From Diphasiastrum complanatum (Eukaryota; Streptophyta; Lycopodiopsida; Lycopodiales; Lycopodiaceae), in assembly GCA_029204225.1 (NCBI GenBank), contig CM055113.1, positions 23,084,405 to 23,148,404 on the forward strand: 64,000 nt of DNA, read 5' to 3'. Every line of letters starts with the position of its first letter. The stretch's first letter is position 1. A program made the translations under genes and the position numbers. Under the pieces are notes generated by a model. That model saw nothing but the letters and a program-made list of their open reading frames with translations. It did not search any database and was not told the origin of the DNA. This document shows, piece after piece, positions 11,323 to 22,986 of this stretch.

Positions 11323-12076
11323 TGTGAATTAAGCACGTGTGAAGTGTCCTTTCAATGCCATAATGATCTCCTACGTGATGTGCTTGCACAATGATCAAGA
11401 ATAGATTGACAATCAAGATCTATCTCAATTTTTAAGGCATAGACACATTACAACATGCATACATTCATCATACAAGTACACACACATGTAAGGAGGATGT
11501 ACTTTGAAAAAACTAAGTATGAAAAGCTCTTCTCCTCGAGTAGAGAGAGAATGCATCCAATAAGCCTCGGGTAGAGAGAGAAGACACTCAAGATGACTAG
11601 AACTCCCAAAATCACATAGATCTTCAAAATCTCAATTACATCAAATGAAGTGGATTCTATTACAAGTAGTAACACGAGATAGTCCATCCTCTAATGCTAT
11701 TGGACCCCTTCTTAGCACCTCTCTGATCCTATTGGATGAGTGACTTCACATCCCTTGATTTTGTGATTGGACCCTTGCTTTTTGCCAACACATAGGGAGC
11801 ATCACTCAACAAATTGCATCTATACATTTGTCACAAGCCTAACTAGCTCGACCTATGTCACATTTGACTTTTGGCACCTCTGATGTCAGAATTGGCCCTA
11901 TCAACTAGTCACATACCAAGATGTTTGATTACAAAACTTTATGACACGCCTAAAGTCAACATGTATAAATGTTTTTGACTATTTTACGCACGTGGGAACA
12001 TGCTCCACACATGTGAATTTACTCACAAACTAGAGACATGAAAACTAACCAAGATAGATTTTGACAATTTTTCACA
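11323..12076 (-). repeat. 5' LTR of minus-strand copia (right copy)
   Basis: A 754 bp TG...CA LTR on the minus strand (TGTGAAAAATTG ... CTTAATTCACA), partner of 7059-7869. Together they bound a ~5.0 kb element. The LTRs differ by many substitutions and some indels, so the insertion is not recent. Confidence 0.87.
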
Positions 12077-12640
12077 ATTCTCTTATTTTCAAGAGTTATA
12101 GTATTTAACACATTATTTGGATATAACAAAGCAATGAAATTGACTAGTTTTTTACATACATTGTGTTTTGATGAAGCAACTCCATATGATAACTAGTTTT
12201 GTAATAGTTTGTGGTGTCATAAACACCATGTAAGATATTTTATGTAAAGATCTTTGAGTCTACATACTCTGTGCATGATAATTTCAATGTAAGGATAAAA
12301 AATATCTTCAATAAAAGGTAAAATGCTAGGACATAATTCATCAAGCAAAGCAATTAGAACTTTCATTCATTCTTGAAGAAAATGGGTTTTTATGAAGGAA
12401 TATTGTGTAACCTTGATGAAAAATCTTCAGATCATCAACCCATCATACAACTCATCGAAGGAGAGGAGCCGTGTCAAGAAGAAGAAACAACTCAAAATCA
12501 AAAGCCCCAAGGTCTTTAGGGGCACAAATGGAGCCATTAAGACTCACATGAGACAACAAGAGACAACAATATGAGAAGAATAATATTTCAGATCCATCCA
12601 TAACTTCATTTATCGTGCCACTTGTTAAAAATAAGGATTT
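12077..12640. other. No gene seen
   Basis: AT-rich. A short lysine-rich open frame at 12392-12574 shows no recognisable motif and is not supported as a gene. Confidence 0.5.
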
Positions 12641-12716
12641 ATGGACCTTGCATAGATCTAACACGACCTACATGCATGAGACTTTGCATAAGATCAATCA
12701 AAACTAGATCAATTAT

Positions 12717-12778
12717 AACACACTTTGAATCTAGGCAAGAGCTATCTAACACACTTTGAATCTAGGCAAGAGCTCTAT
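12717..12778 (+). repeat. 31-bp tandem duplication
   Basis: Two adjacent copies of a 31-base unit beginning aacacactttgaatctagg (12717-12747 and 12748-12778), nearly identical. Confidence 0.9.
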
Positions 12779-13027
12779 CGCACAAAAAGTTGTCATCATC
12801 CAAAGTGAAGCAAGTTTCATACATGTCTTTGAAAAAACAAAGTAAAATTCACTGTGGAAGAGCCATACAAGCACCTTGCTCTCGGGTAGAGAGAGAAAAT
12901 AAGTGAGTTCTCAGGTACAGAGAGAAACTACAAAGAGATTGCAAGTCAAAAACCTGTTCAAAAGGTTGTATGTACAATGAGAGCTTACTTCCATATAGCA
13001 GTGGCTTGAGTTATTGCTACCAAAAGC

Positions 13028-13262
13028 ATGTGACAACCTCTAATTTTAATTGGACCCCATAGATTGCACCTCACATCATGATTGGACCCCAAGATTTGCA
13101 CCTCTCAAAGATGATTGGGCCTCATGATTTGCACTTTATAATATGATTGGGCCACATGATTTACACTTGTTAATGTAATTGGGCCACATGATTTACACTT
13201 CGTATTGTGATTGGCCTGATGGTCTACACCACTTAACATGATTGGACCTCATGAGCCAATGA
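13028..13262 (+). repeat. Degenerate ~30-bp minisatellite
   Basis: About seven imperfect units, each containing 'attgg(a/g)cc' followed by 'atgatttgcac' or variants. It lies in the LTR-like block, and an inverted relative occurs at 43850-44070. Confidence 0.8.
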
Positions 13263-13270
13263 GATTTGGA

Positions 13271-14336
13271 TTTGGACTCATTACTAGCAAATTTGCAATC
13301 CTTACATTTTGTGAAGTGGCATTATCTCACTAGAACTCGAGATGGAAGCCTTTTCACTTTTCTCAATCATCATAAAAATATGTACAAGGTGGTGGTGGAC
13401 ATGAATCCAATCCCATGATAACTAGCACGCAAAATAACTAGTCTACTTTTATCTATTTCACACCACTATGTGTCCATAATGCTTTTGAATCAAATGATTA
13501 GGATAATCATATAGTAAGTACCAAGATCATGAAGGAAGCACCAAAATCTCAACATGATCAACCCAATATTTTTAATTGATTAAGATCTTCTTAGTTATTG
13601 CCAAGTGACACCAGTATGGATGGCTAAGTGTCACACATTCTTGCACATAGTTAAGGGTTCACTTGTAGGTGACTTAAACCCTCTTGTTGTCAGAATATGT
13701 AATTCCTGTTTATCTGGAAATTCGACCTGTATTTTCATTTTCATTAGTTTCTCTACTTTACTTTGTACATACGGTACGTGTCAGTATCACTTTCACGACA
13801 CAACTAGTAGCGAGTTGTGACACATCTCGTAATGGGTCTGACTTGCCATGCATCGAACCCCCTAAAATACTGATGATTATATGTACAATAATGTTAGCAT
13901 TTGAATTAACTGATGTTTACTACAAGAATGATCCTCGACATGGTATTAGAGGCTACATCATAAGCAGTTCATGGTTAGTTGGGAGCCAAATTTTCGGAGA
14001 ATTAAAAAATCGATTGGTTGAACAACCTTGAAGCTGCTAACGGAAAAGTACTCGTAAGAGAAGCAATTCTCCATGGATTCATGAGTTTTTTATTGCGAGA
14101 TAGAGCTAGCAATTGGTGCTGGATAGTCATGATCATTGTGGTGATTCAACGCACATAGGGTGCATGACAATCAACGAAAAATATGTTCGTAATCTATAAA
14201 AAGCTATAGATGGGCATTTTTGGAGGGTTACCTGGTTTGTATGTGGTCGTGGACAAGCATAGAGGCATACAGAAGTTGCAACTATCTCTCTTGTGGAGGT
14301 TTATTTCAGCTAGGGTTTATAGCTAGAAAACTCGTG

Positions 14337-14372
<36 letters not shown>

Positions 14373-14395
14373 AAGCCATTTTTGGATCTGTGAAT
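13271..14395. other. No supported gene; short TC/TA tract
   Basis: Non-coding-looking sequence. Overlapping open frames at 13605-14031 have no recognisable domain and low-complexity hydrophobic content. A (TC)n-(TA)n microsatellite lies at 14338-14371. Confidence 0.5.
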
Positions 14396-15360
14396 TCATA
14401 GGTAGGGGTGACCACATGAACATTTTGTCAAACCTGTCAGCACTGGATGAGGGAGACCCAACTTAACTCGAAGAGCGGTAACAAAAAGCTCCAAAGAAAG
14501 GCGCAAGTGTGGAACAACAGGGCGCACGACAAGCCAAGCACCAGCACCTGGTCCTGCACAAGACATAAGACGAGCCCGAGTCTCATCAGAAGGTGAATCA
14601 CTGAGAAATTGAGTTAAAGCATGTGAGTGGAAGCACTCCAAAAGATACTTTTGAAAATGAGCATGTTGATGGCTAAATGAAGTCTCAAAGGGAGGCAAAT
14701 AAGCTCACACAGGTGGAGGGATGAGATCCTTGGCCACACGAAGATGTTGTTGGAAAGGAAGAGTGTCTGTTTCTACATGAGCTACTGAATCAAGAAGAAT
14801 GGGCTTGTTGTCCTGTTGAAACCAAGAGATAAGTGCAGAGGCAACAAGGGCCCAACTTCCCAGAAAAGCAACTGGAGCAATAGAAGCTGTGCAAGAAAGA
14901 CCGGCACCTCCGGAAGAAGTGGGAAGAGAGACTTGTCGCTTAACAAACTGACCATTGGGAATATGAAAGGATTCTGAACCCATCAAGCGACCCAAAAAAA
15001 CCTGATAAAGTATTATCGAAATCCTGTAACAAAGCCAAAACATCAAGAGAGAGGAACACACCGTAGAATATAATTTGGCCGTTGAGCGAAGCATTGAGTG
15101 AGAATTCCTAGAGCAACTTGAGCGTTGCCAAGCTTTGGTAGCAAATCAGCGTGACGAAGATGTGCGTCCAAAGTGTTCCGCAAAGAGGAAGTCACAAAGT
15201 CCGAGAAACCTATTGGAATACCAAGCGCTCGAATCCCATCAGCCGGAGTATCGAAACATGTAGGTAAAGGGAGCTCAGGAAGGAGGTCCTGAGAACACCA
15301 AGCAACGCACTTAGAGGGACATCAAAAGTCATTTGCCCCTTTAAGAGAGTAGGTAGTTGG
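14396..15360 (-). pseudogene. Reverse-transcriptase-associated relic
   Basis: Minus-strand fragments in several frames match the C-terminal region of a plant retroelement or RT-like protein type that I recognise by pattern. First comes a segment around 15340-15120 (DGIRALGIPIG, then GNAQVALGILTQ and QRPNYIL), then LPTSSGGAGLSC with AFLGSWALV (14810-14960), then GAGAWLVVRP, FVTALRVKLGLP and a Cys-rich CSCGHP end (14400-14580). Frameshifts separate the pieces. In related proteins this region follows the RT domain and ends in a zinc-binding motif. No catalytic RT residues are present here, so this is a 3' fragment of a dead copy. The exact class (LINE or a domesticated RT family) is uncertain. 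Confidence 0.7.
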
Positions 15361-15402
15361 CAATGTATGGCGGAAAGCATTTTTAATTTTGAAGTAATCT
15401 TT

Positions 15403-16084
15403 GTTGGAATTTAATCCAATTCCTAGTCCCAACAGCCCTCCTTTGTTCTTTAATTTTTACTCTATCAAATGTAACCTGTAGAAAATGAATAAACAGTCTG
15501 CATTTTTGAACTGATTGTTGCTACAGTCTGGATTTTTACACATGTTTTATGACAGCCGAAAAATGCGGAAAACTTGACACTGTGTTTTTACACGGGTTTT
15601 CTAACAAGCAAAAAATGCGACACTTGCCCTACAAAAAGCCGAAGGTGTCTTTATTGGCAATAGAAAATATGGGAAAAAATGTGACTTTCTGATAGAAAAC
15701 AGACAAAATCTCTGAGATAGGATTTGCGGAGCTGTTGGAGGACCGATCTTGATGAGATCTAGCCTCAGTGAAGCCAACGAATTCTACGACAAAGATTTGG
15801 GTGAAAAATAAGGGATTTTGACAGTATATCAGGCTACTTTCTCAGAATCTGACCATGGTCAGAATTCATGGAGGTGATAAAATGAAAGATCAGGATCTGT
15901 TAGGGCTGCAGACAGATTGGTAAATTTTGATATACCTGTTTGGTTTGGAAAAATGTCACTTGGGTCACTTCTTTTCAAAGAAAATATCCAAGTTGACTCT
16001 TTTGTTACTTCTCCCTAGCTTGATAAGTTGCTCTGCAGCTCATGTAGGACCTGGAGAGAAGACTCGTGCTGTGGTTGGAAGATA
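15403..16084 (+). repeat. LTR-like segment
   Basis: Starts TGTTGGAATTTAATCC, close to the LTR start TGTTGGAAATTAAGCC seen on the minus strand at 63588, and shares the short text 'aaaagccgaaggtgt' (15634 and 63119). It stops where the inverted-repeat arm begins at about 16085. No coding frame is seen in it. A solo or truncated LTR is the best reading; similarity to the 63 kb copy is patchy. Confidence 0.4.
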
Positions 16085-16579
16085 GACATTAGAGAAAATA
16101 TGGGCCCAAAAAGGGCCCTATAAAAAATTTCATGTAGGAGCGAGAAAAATAACTATAAAGTAATTATAATATCAATTTCTAACTTCTTTACACATCTGTC
16201 CGCACTACTTTCCATGTAAATGAATGCACCTTAGTTTAGTCACATCAAACTTCACTAGTGCTTAACCATAATTAAAATATAATTTTTTAAAATGTTGAAA
16301 TATTCCCTCTTAATAGTTGGGAACACTCAAAAATTTGAATTAGAAGTGACATTTCTGAAAAAAGCCTACACCATCTCTATCTCCAGGGTCAAAAACAAGT
16401 GTTTAGCGCCATCTCTATTTCCAACAGAGTCGTTAGCGCCATCTCTAGCTTTGTTATTGTCATTGTGTTGTTTGTTACTATACTACTGTACTGATGATAA
16501 AGCTTTATCATCTTCATGTGAATTTGTCACCAGAATATGCTCCGCTCATGACAAGAAATTCAAAGCAACCCAAATTGTC

Positions 16580-19058
16580 AATTTTGATATGGTTCGATAC
16601 AGGGAGGAAAAGCTAAAGCATGTAGATTTATGGTCATCAGGAATATGGTATTTTAATGATCCATGTTCATTGCAACATCCAGATTTTCATTCGGTGAGTC
16701 AGTTAATAATCTATATGTGTCATGGTAAAAATGGCCTTTTGGGTTACTGTGAGAATTTGATGCTCTATGGGAATGCACATTCAATGCAAAGAATACATTA
16801 TTTGGAAGAGGAATTAAGGAAAATATCAAAGGAGTGCGAAGAAAAATCTACAAAGATGAAAACTTGTTTGGATGAAAAATTAAATGCTCAAGGAGGATTC
16901 ATTCATAATCAATAATTTTGCTATTTATTCATTTCAACTTTCTGTCGATTTGCTTATTATATACTGCTATGAATACTATGAGTGTCCTTATTTCTACTGA
17001 CATTTTCATGAACATTATGTTTGCAATGCAGATCAGCATTGGTTGTTGAAGACCATCTGGCCGATGAGATTTCAATTGGAAACTCACTAGGCTCTATCTT
17101 GACTTATAAATCTATGAAATCAATGTTAAATAATAACAAAATGAAAAAGATTGAGGCTTTAATTACTGATAGCATTATGGATGAAGTTGGAAAAACATTA
17201 GACACTACATTGCTTCAGGGGGCATGTGACTTTTCTAGCATCAGTAGGGAAGCATATGCAACAATGTTTAAGATGATAAAGGAGGCATTTGCACAAGTGA
17301 ATATTAAAAAGTTTCCAATCCCACGACCATTTCATCTTTTAAAAAAAAAGACATGTTAAACCATGGTATGCAGACAATAGTTGGTAATCCATCTCATATC
17401 AATGAAGTGTATTGCTCGAAAGGAGAAAGTCTAGCTTATAACAATTCCAACAATCTATTTATTGACATTAATCAATTATTCATCATAAATTTTTACAGTA
17501 TTACAAATGAGAATGTCAATAACAAGTTGATAGTTGTTCTCAAGTCAGATGAGTCTGAAATTATAAAAGGACAAAAAATGGAAAGAGTCAGTTTCACGAT
17601 CATGAATGGAGCACTTTCAAATTCAGAAGACTCAGAAAGCCTCAATATTAGTGTTCAATTAGAAAATGATATCTGGTGGTTAGCAGCATTTCAGGTATAG
17701 TAATTCCTTCGCATAATAAATAGGGATAATCATTTGAATATGAATTTCATATCTAAAATCTTATCTGTGTTAATATTATGAGGATAATCACGTTTTTATA
17801 TTCTCTTATAGGTGCTGAAAGAAGACCATGACATTCTCTCATAGATATTTAATAGAACATCATATCCTGCCACCAAAAAAAATCACATGGAGGGAGTTCC
17901 ACTCAATATTCCTGGAATTGGCACTTTCAACATCGAATGACATTTAGCCGGAGATCTGAAGACATTAAAATGTATGTCCAATGTATCTCATGGCGCTAAC
18001 TTTAAACACCCTTGTTTGTACTGGATGAAAACAACAAAAGACATGACAAGGAGTACATGAATATCAAGAGATCGAGAAGATCCTAATTGGAAACCTGTAC
18101 TACCGATTCCTCTACGAAATGTTCATATCTGTACATTGCATGCGGAGGTGCATATTATAGAAAAAATAATATATCTTCACGCCTTGTTTGCATGGAATTC
18201 CGAGCCAGAGGCTTCTATGAAGGAAGCTATTTCCAGATTAGAGGATGTGTTGTCCAAAGCAGACTTACATAAAGACCACTTTAAAATAAAAATAGATGAC
18301 AAGCTATCAGGTAACACAAGAAATATTCCATGCAAGCCGAGCATTGGAGGATCTAAAGCTCGAATGTTTTTATCAAATTATTCTGGCAAACAATCTAAGG
18401 TTCAATACATGGTTTGGAAAGAAATTATTGCAGCAACTCAAGATTTCGAAGAAGAAGGTTCTACTCATATACACAAAGTAGAAGTTAGGAAAAAGTTAGA
18501 CAACATGGTGAAATACTTGAGAAAAGATAAAATTTCAAATACTGATTCACAAATGATACAGAAAACAACCAATGGATTTGTGGATACAATTCAAATGGCA
18601 TGGGGTGTTGATCATATAACACATTATATGGTAAGATTTTGATTTTACACTACGATGGACAAATATGTGCAATTAAACTAGATACTTTTGGTACTGATAT
18701 AGATTATGTTTTTATGATATGCAGCACATATTACGACATCATTCGACATTCTTTGCAAGAAATAGTGGAAGTCTTAGCATATGGTCATCGCAAGGAATGG
18801 AAAAATATCATTGGCAAGCAAGAGCGGCATTTCATAAAAGTGCACAACATGGCGGGACTAGCACAAAAAATAGCTATATATTGTAACTTTTCCAATGGTT
18901 TTACAGAAGAATCCAAATTCGTCATAATACAAAATCGACGGATTATAAAAAATTTCAAAAAGCATGCAAATTTATACAAGCCAATAGGCTATAGACACAC
19001 AATAAAATTTTGTATATTAAATAAAAATATTTACAAAGTACAATTGAGCAATATCTAA
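16580..19058 (+). pseudogene. Transposase-like gene, copy A (broken)
   Basis: Multi-exon gene homologous to the minus-strand copy at 26634-29389. Pieces are: exon with DMVRYREEKLKHVDLW and HSMQRIHYLEEE (16590-16915); exon from an acceptor near 17031 with SALVVEDHLADE to LENDIWWLAAFQ (to 17694); exon from about 17815 with EGVPLNIPGIGTFNIE, HLAGDLKTLKC and KHPCLYW; then RNVHICTLHAEV and a helical region to a GTAAGA donor at 18631; and a last piece (18726-19058). Breaks are TAG at 17842-17844 (Trp in copy B), TGA at 17938-17940 (Trp in copy B), the second Cys of CLYC changed to Trp, and a TGA at 18058-18060 shared with copy B. The domain order and Cys/His pairs suggest a DDE-type transposase relative, family not identified. 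Confidence 0.65.
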
Positions 19059-20554
19059 TCTGCTTCCGATATTTTTTCCAATGAAAGTTGCAACTTAGAA
19101 TCATGCAACAATTTTCTTCTTTTGTATGGATCCAAGAGCTCATAGTTTTCATGCTTACTCAGATCAACGTAAGCAGCATACACTGCAAAATGAGATGATC
19201 TGAGCATGTAATTCACTGGTCCATATCCTAAAATTTTAACCGCAATAGTTTTTATTACAAAAATTATTTTATGCACCTTTATTGAAATTATGTCCTCCAA
19301 GAAAATGAGACAGTGCCTTATTGCCATAATCATAGTTTCACCATGTTGATGGAACTTTGAATGAGCAACACTTATATCATTATTCTTGAAGGACTTCAGA
19401 TAGTGCCCTAGTGCATGATCTCTTGAAAATTCTCCATCAAAAGATCTTTGCCCTCCTCGACGAATTGCGAAATCAGCAAGAAAAATTGTTTTCTAAAATG
19501 ATAAAAAACAAAGTAAGCTTCAGTATATAAACTGACATAATGAATCTACTAGTACTTGATAAGATACAAAAATTTACGCATTTGGCTTTGTCTTCACAGA
19601 TTACTGTCTCTCCATCAATATTATGTCCACCTTTTGATGTCAATATTGTTGGTGAATAGACAGTTGGCTATGGAAAACCAAGTTGACTTTGGATTCTAAG
19701 AAACTCCTCCTCAGAAGGTAGATCATCTTCTTTGTTGCGCATTTCCTCCACAGTCATTTTCAAGCAATCTTTCCCTAAATAAAACTTATCATTATGTACA
19801 TCGTCAACACCAGGGAGAAGATCATCAGAATCAATTATATCCAAAAATTCATCTAGCTCTTTGCTCAAAATGCAAAGAGTCACAGCTTCAGTGAAGTAAA
19901 AAAGATCCGATATATCCGATATTGTCAAAAAGAAATTATTATCTATATTATAAGTAGGCAAAGTGATCAAAGATTTATCAGAAGGAGAAAGGGTAGTGGG
20001 GGTTCTAGGGTCTATAAACGTAGCCCTATTTCAAGCAGGATCAAAATCAGAACAATCATCTAAACAAACACGCGTATCAATAAAAAAAAGTATCTATATC
20101 TACAATCTTTGATTTTTCAGACTTTGTACCACTAAAAGAAGCTGTTTCACAAGTGGAGGGAACAGCCTCCAAATCGTCAAAAATATTTAACAAAAGAAAA
20201 AAAAACAAAAGCAAATCTACATTTCTTATTATGAATTGGGCACTCATCTACAAACTTGAAATCATTATGTAACTTGGTAAACATTCTGTCAAGCTTAGCT
20301 TTATAGATATGCTTGTCGAGTGCCACCAGGTCCTAATAATGAATCATGTTCTTATTCTGAGATCTGAATAAGGGAGTACTGAGCAGGGACTTATATCTAA
20401 GATATATCTTAGAAAATGCCTCCACACCAGGGCCCTCAGTTATAGAAGGTAGAATAAAAAGAAAAGAAGAAAAAAGAGATTTAAAGTACTCCAACCTATT
20501 AGTAATACCAAATTCATGAAAAAAAGAAAGCAAAGTAGATTCAAAATTAGACAT
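19055..20554 (-). pseudogene. Acidic-protein gene, copy A (convergent to transposase-like gene)
   Basis: Minus-strand gene starting at the ATG at 20552-20554 (MSNFESTLLSFFHEFG). It continues with LPSITEGPGVEAFS, a TAG at 20333-20335 (CAG in copy B), then the acidic segments CILSKELDEFLDIIDSDDLLPGVDDVHNDK and EEMRNKEDDLPSEEEFL (19668-19970). After a probable intron come downstream exons with IRRGGQRSFDGEFSRDHALGHYL (19440-19500) and GYGPVNYMLRSSHFAVYAAYVDLSKHENYELL-type text, ending SLEKISEAD and a stop at 19055. The 3' exons exist only in this copy. Function unknown. The two genes of the arm meet tail to tail at about 19055, as in several two-ORF DNA transposon groups. Confidence 0.55.
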
Positions 20555-20589
20555 ATTAAACAAAAACAACGAAACTAATATTTTAAATA

Positions 20590-21045
20590 TCGCTCTCAGG
20601 CACGAAACCTAGATCAGGCAAGCACAACAAGGCAACGTGCGCTCGAGAGAGATATTTTAAGTTGGAGTATCGGATCCGAGTGCAAGAACAAAGAGCACAA
20701 AAGAAAAGAGATGCGAAGCGCACTTGAATGCGATATCGGACGATGCAGTATCGGATCCAGGCGCAAAATAGTCAACGAATGGGTAATGAGAGCAAGCAGC
20801 ACGCTTGAAATCGATATCTGTCACGTGCGAGAATGACATGCATCGAGAGTGCATTCACGCACGTGTCTCAGCCCACGTGGCCTAATAATAAGGTCATCAT
20901 TGTCAATACGGACAGTCCATGTGGGCTAATAATATATCGACACGTGTCCTCGCCGTCTTTTCACATGTGCGGAAATTTCGTATATATAAGTCGAAAATTT
21001 TATATTTTTTCGCAAAATTTTCGCTTTTAGTTCCCAATATCGCTC
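20590..21045. promoter_or_regulatory. Promoter/leader region of left arm with G-boxes
   Basis: Contains CACGTG at 20822, 20860, 20874 and 20941, a TATATATAA box at about 20980 pointing right, and leader motifs with ATATCG next to GAGCGC/TCGAGCGC (20635-20660, 20735-20760, 21030-21045). Compared with the right arm it lacks ~150 bp that there hold the TATA box of the acidic gene. No H3-like frame follows on its right side. Confidence 0.6.
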
Positions 21046-22814
21046 TAAATGTGCCTCTTTAATCGGATGGATCTAAAGGGCAAAGAGGGGGTTTTATGGA
21101 TCTATTCTGAGTGAATAGTTGGTTATAGTACCGGGTTTCGATCCAATGGGGAGAGGGTAAATGGAGTAATAGGAATGGGGATCTAAGTCTACTAAGGATA
21201 TCAAGCTTAGTGTGGGATCTAAAAGTGGAATGGCTTAGATCTAAGGGTGAGATTCATTATCCTTTCTTTTTCTTTTTGGTGTTTTCTTGATTTTACTTTT
21301 CTCTTTTCTTGGTTCCGTTGCTTTTGGTTTATCTAGGCATCCTTGGATCTAGATCTTCTCCTCAAGAGGTTGATTTTCTCAAGGGAGGACCTTAGTGATC
21401 TCTCTAAAATGTAGATCTAACACCTATTTTGGTTGTGTGTGGATTTTATGGATTAGTTTTAGAAACTAGAGAGATGAATGCTTATGCTAAAGATCATTTG
21501 TAATTGTGATTAACAAAACATAACAAGCATCTATCATCCACAAGAATCACAAAAATTCAAAAGAGGAGGGCTTTTGCAAGCAAAAGATAGGAAGGAGGAG
21601 ATACTCTCTCACACACACACAACTCTATTAATGAAAAAGGTGGCTCAAAAATGGTGTCACATGCCCTTATAGAGACATTTCTAGGGTTTGGGTTTTTGTT
21701 CACCCAAACCATGTGCCATAATATAAAGTCCAATCACAAGGATCCACCAACACTAAGCAAGCCAACAATAAGCAACACAAGGAAATCGGACGGTGGACAA
21801 ACCAACCCAACCAAATCTAGATCTTACGGATCTAGCCCCCAAGCTATGGATCAATCTTCACGAGGAAAGGATGAATTACACCAGCATCATGTAGCTACTA
21901 ATCACACAATCAAGCATGCACCAATGGGTATACTTATACCCTCCAAGGCTCATCTGGACACCTATGCAGCCTATTTGGGCTGCATCATCCAGTTCCCCTA
22001 TGACTCATTGATAGACCCATAAAAATCCACCATCATGAGTTTAGGCCTCCAACCATTAATTATGACCATATGCACATGAGGGTTCCAAACCCCTCATAAT
22101 CATAATTAACTTACGGGTCGAGGTAGGTCTACTGACCTCTAGCGGGATACGCTATCCGAGACCAGTTGTGGGCATGACACATAACAACTTGACTTCACAA
22201 AGTTTTTAAAACCGAATTGCATTTTTAACTACTTGGGTCCCTTTTCACTTTGGGCCCATCTGAGAGTGAATATACCTCTAGTTCTCGCGCGCCATAGGCT
22301 TGCGGGTACAATGCACCTTCTACGGGTGTCTGACATTACATAATACATTTTACGTAGATTTAATTCTTTTGCCAACTCTGCGATGCTTTTATTCCCATAG
22401 TCGTAATATATGGTCCTTTATCTTATATGAGTCACAAGGATGTTCTCCCACCTAAAGAATTTAAATATGAACAGCTCCTAAAAGATTGGGGCCCTAAGGA
22501 ATGTGGAGATGTCAGGAATACTCCCTAGCATCTCCAGTTACCCCACTTCAGCATTTTTAAGCCAAGTCATCTACCACATTGGGGGCCTCACTTTTTATAC
22601 TTATAGTTATATAATTTTGTTTTATGACCTTGCCAAACTCATTTTGTAATGCAATGCTAGTTGCTACAAGGCACAAAAACTAGCAAGAAAGAAGAGGAAT
22701 ACTAAGAATTAGTAGTAGTAAATAGTATTCAGTAGTTCTGCTTTATTTCAGCATATGTCATTGACAAACACATCGATTCTTTGTATACTCTATTGTAGCA
22801 TTTGAATGATAAAG

Positions 22815-22986
22815 TATTCATTCATGCTTTTATCTTCATTACTACAATATCATTATAACATTCAAACACTCTTGAGATAGGTACAATCATCAATATCCAA
22901 TATTCATTCATGCTTTTATCTTCATTACTACAATATAATTATAACATTCAAACACTCTTGAGATAGGTACAATCATCAATATCCAA
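22815..22986 (+). repeat. 86-bp tandem duplication
   Basis: Two adjacent near-identical 86-base copies (22815-22900 and 22901-22986), starting tattcattcatgcttttatc. Confidence 0.95.

Larger units (their letters stand above)
12641..13270 (+). repeat. Solo-LTR-like block with minisatellite
   Basis: This block is homologous, in opposite orientation, to about 43840-44420. Shared parts are a piece around 'acatgcatgag...cataagatcaa', the 'ctcgggtagagagagaaa' motif (12883), and a degenerate minisatellite at 13028-13262 of ~30-base units of the form 'atgattgggcc(a/t)catgatttgcac'. This looks like an LTR family whose coding part is absent here. Exact ends are not defined. Confidence 0.6.
16085..21045 (+). 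mobile_element. Left arm of large inverted repeat (two-gene DNA element, copy A)
   Basis: The sequence from 'agagaaaatatgggcccaaa' (16090) to 'cccaatatcgctct' (21045) reappears in reverse complement from 29862 back to 25083. The arms share both convergent genes, their intron positions and the promoter, and differ by substitutions and indels. Copy A carries a ~240 bp deletion in exon 1 of the transposase-like gene (about 16880-16905) and a ~150 bp deletion in the promoter (near 20820). It keeps ~590 bp (18980-19575) that copy B has lost. No clear terminal inverted repeats or target-site duplications were recognised at the ends. It could be an inserted element or an inverted segmental duplication. 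Confidence 0.85.

Noticed and set aside
12392-12574. Lysine-rich 60-codon frame
   Set aside because: AT-rich composition explains it; no motif.
13028-13262. Possible CRISPR-like spaced repeat
   Set aside because: Repeats are degenerate and adjacent, spacers are not unique, and the DNA is plant nuclear; it is an LTR minisatellite.
13605-14031. Two overlapping open frames
   Set aside because: Hydrophobic, low-information products with no recognisable domain or splice context.
16292-16580. N-terminal extension of the transposase-like frame in the left arm
   Set aside because: The corresponding right-arm sequence is interrupted and this part contains 'gcgccatctct' repeats, so it is more likely the outer non-coding end of the element.
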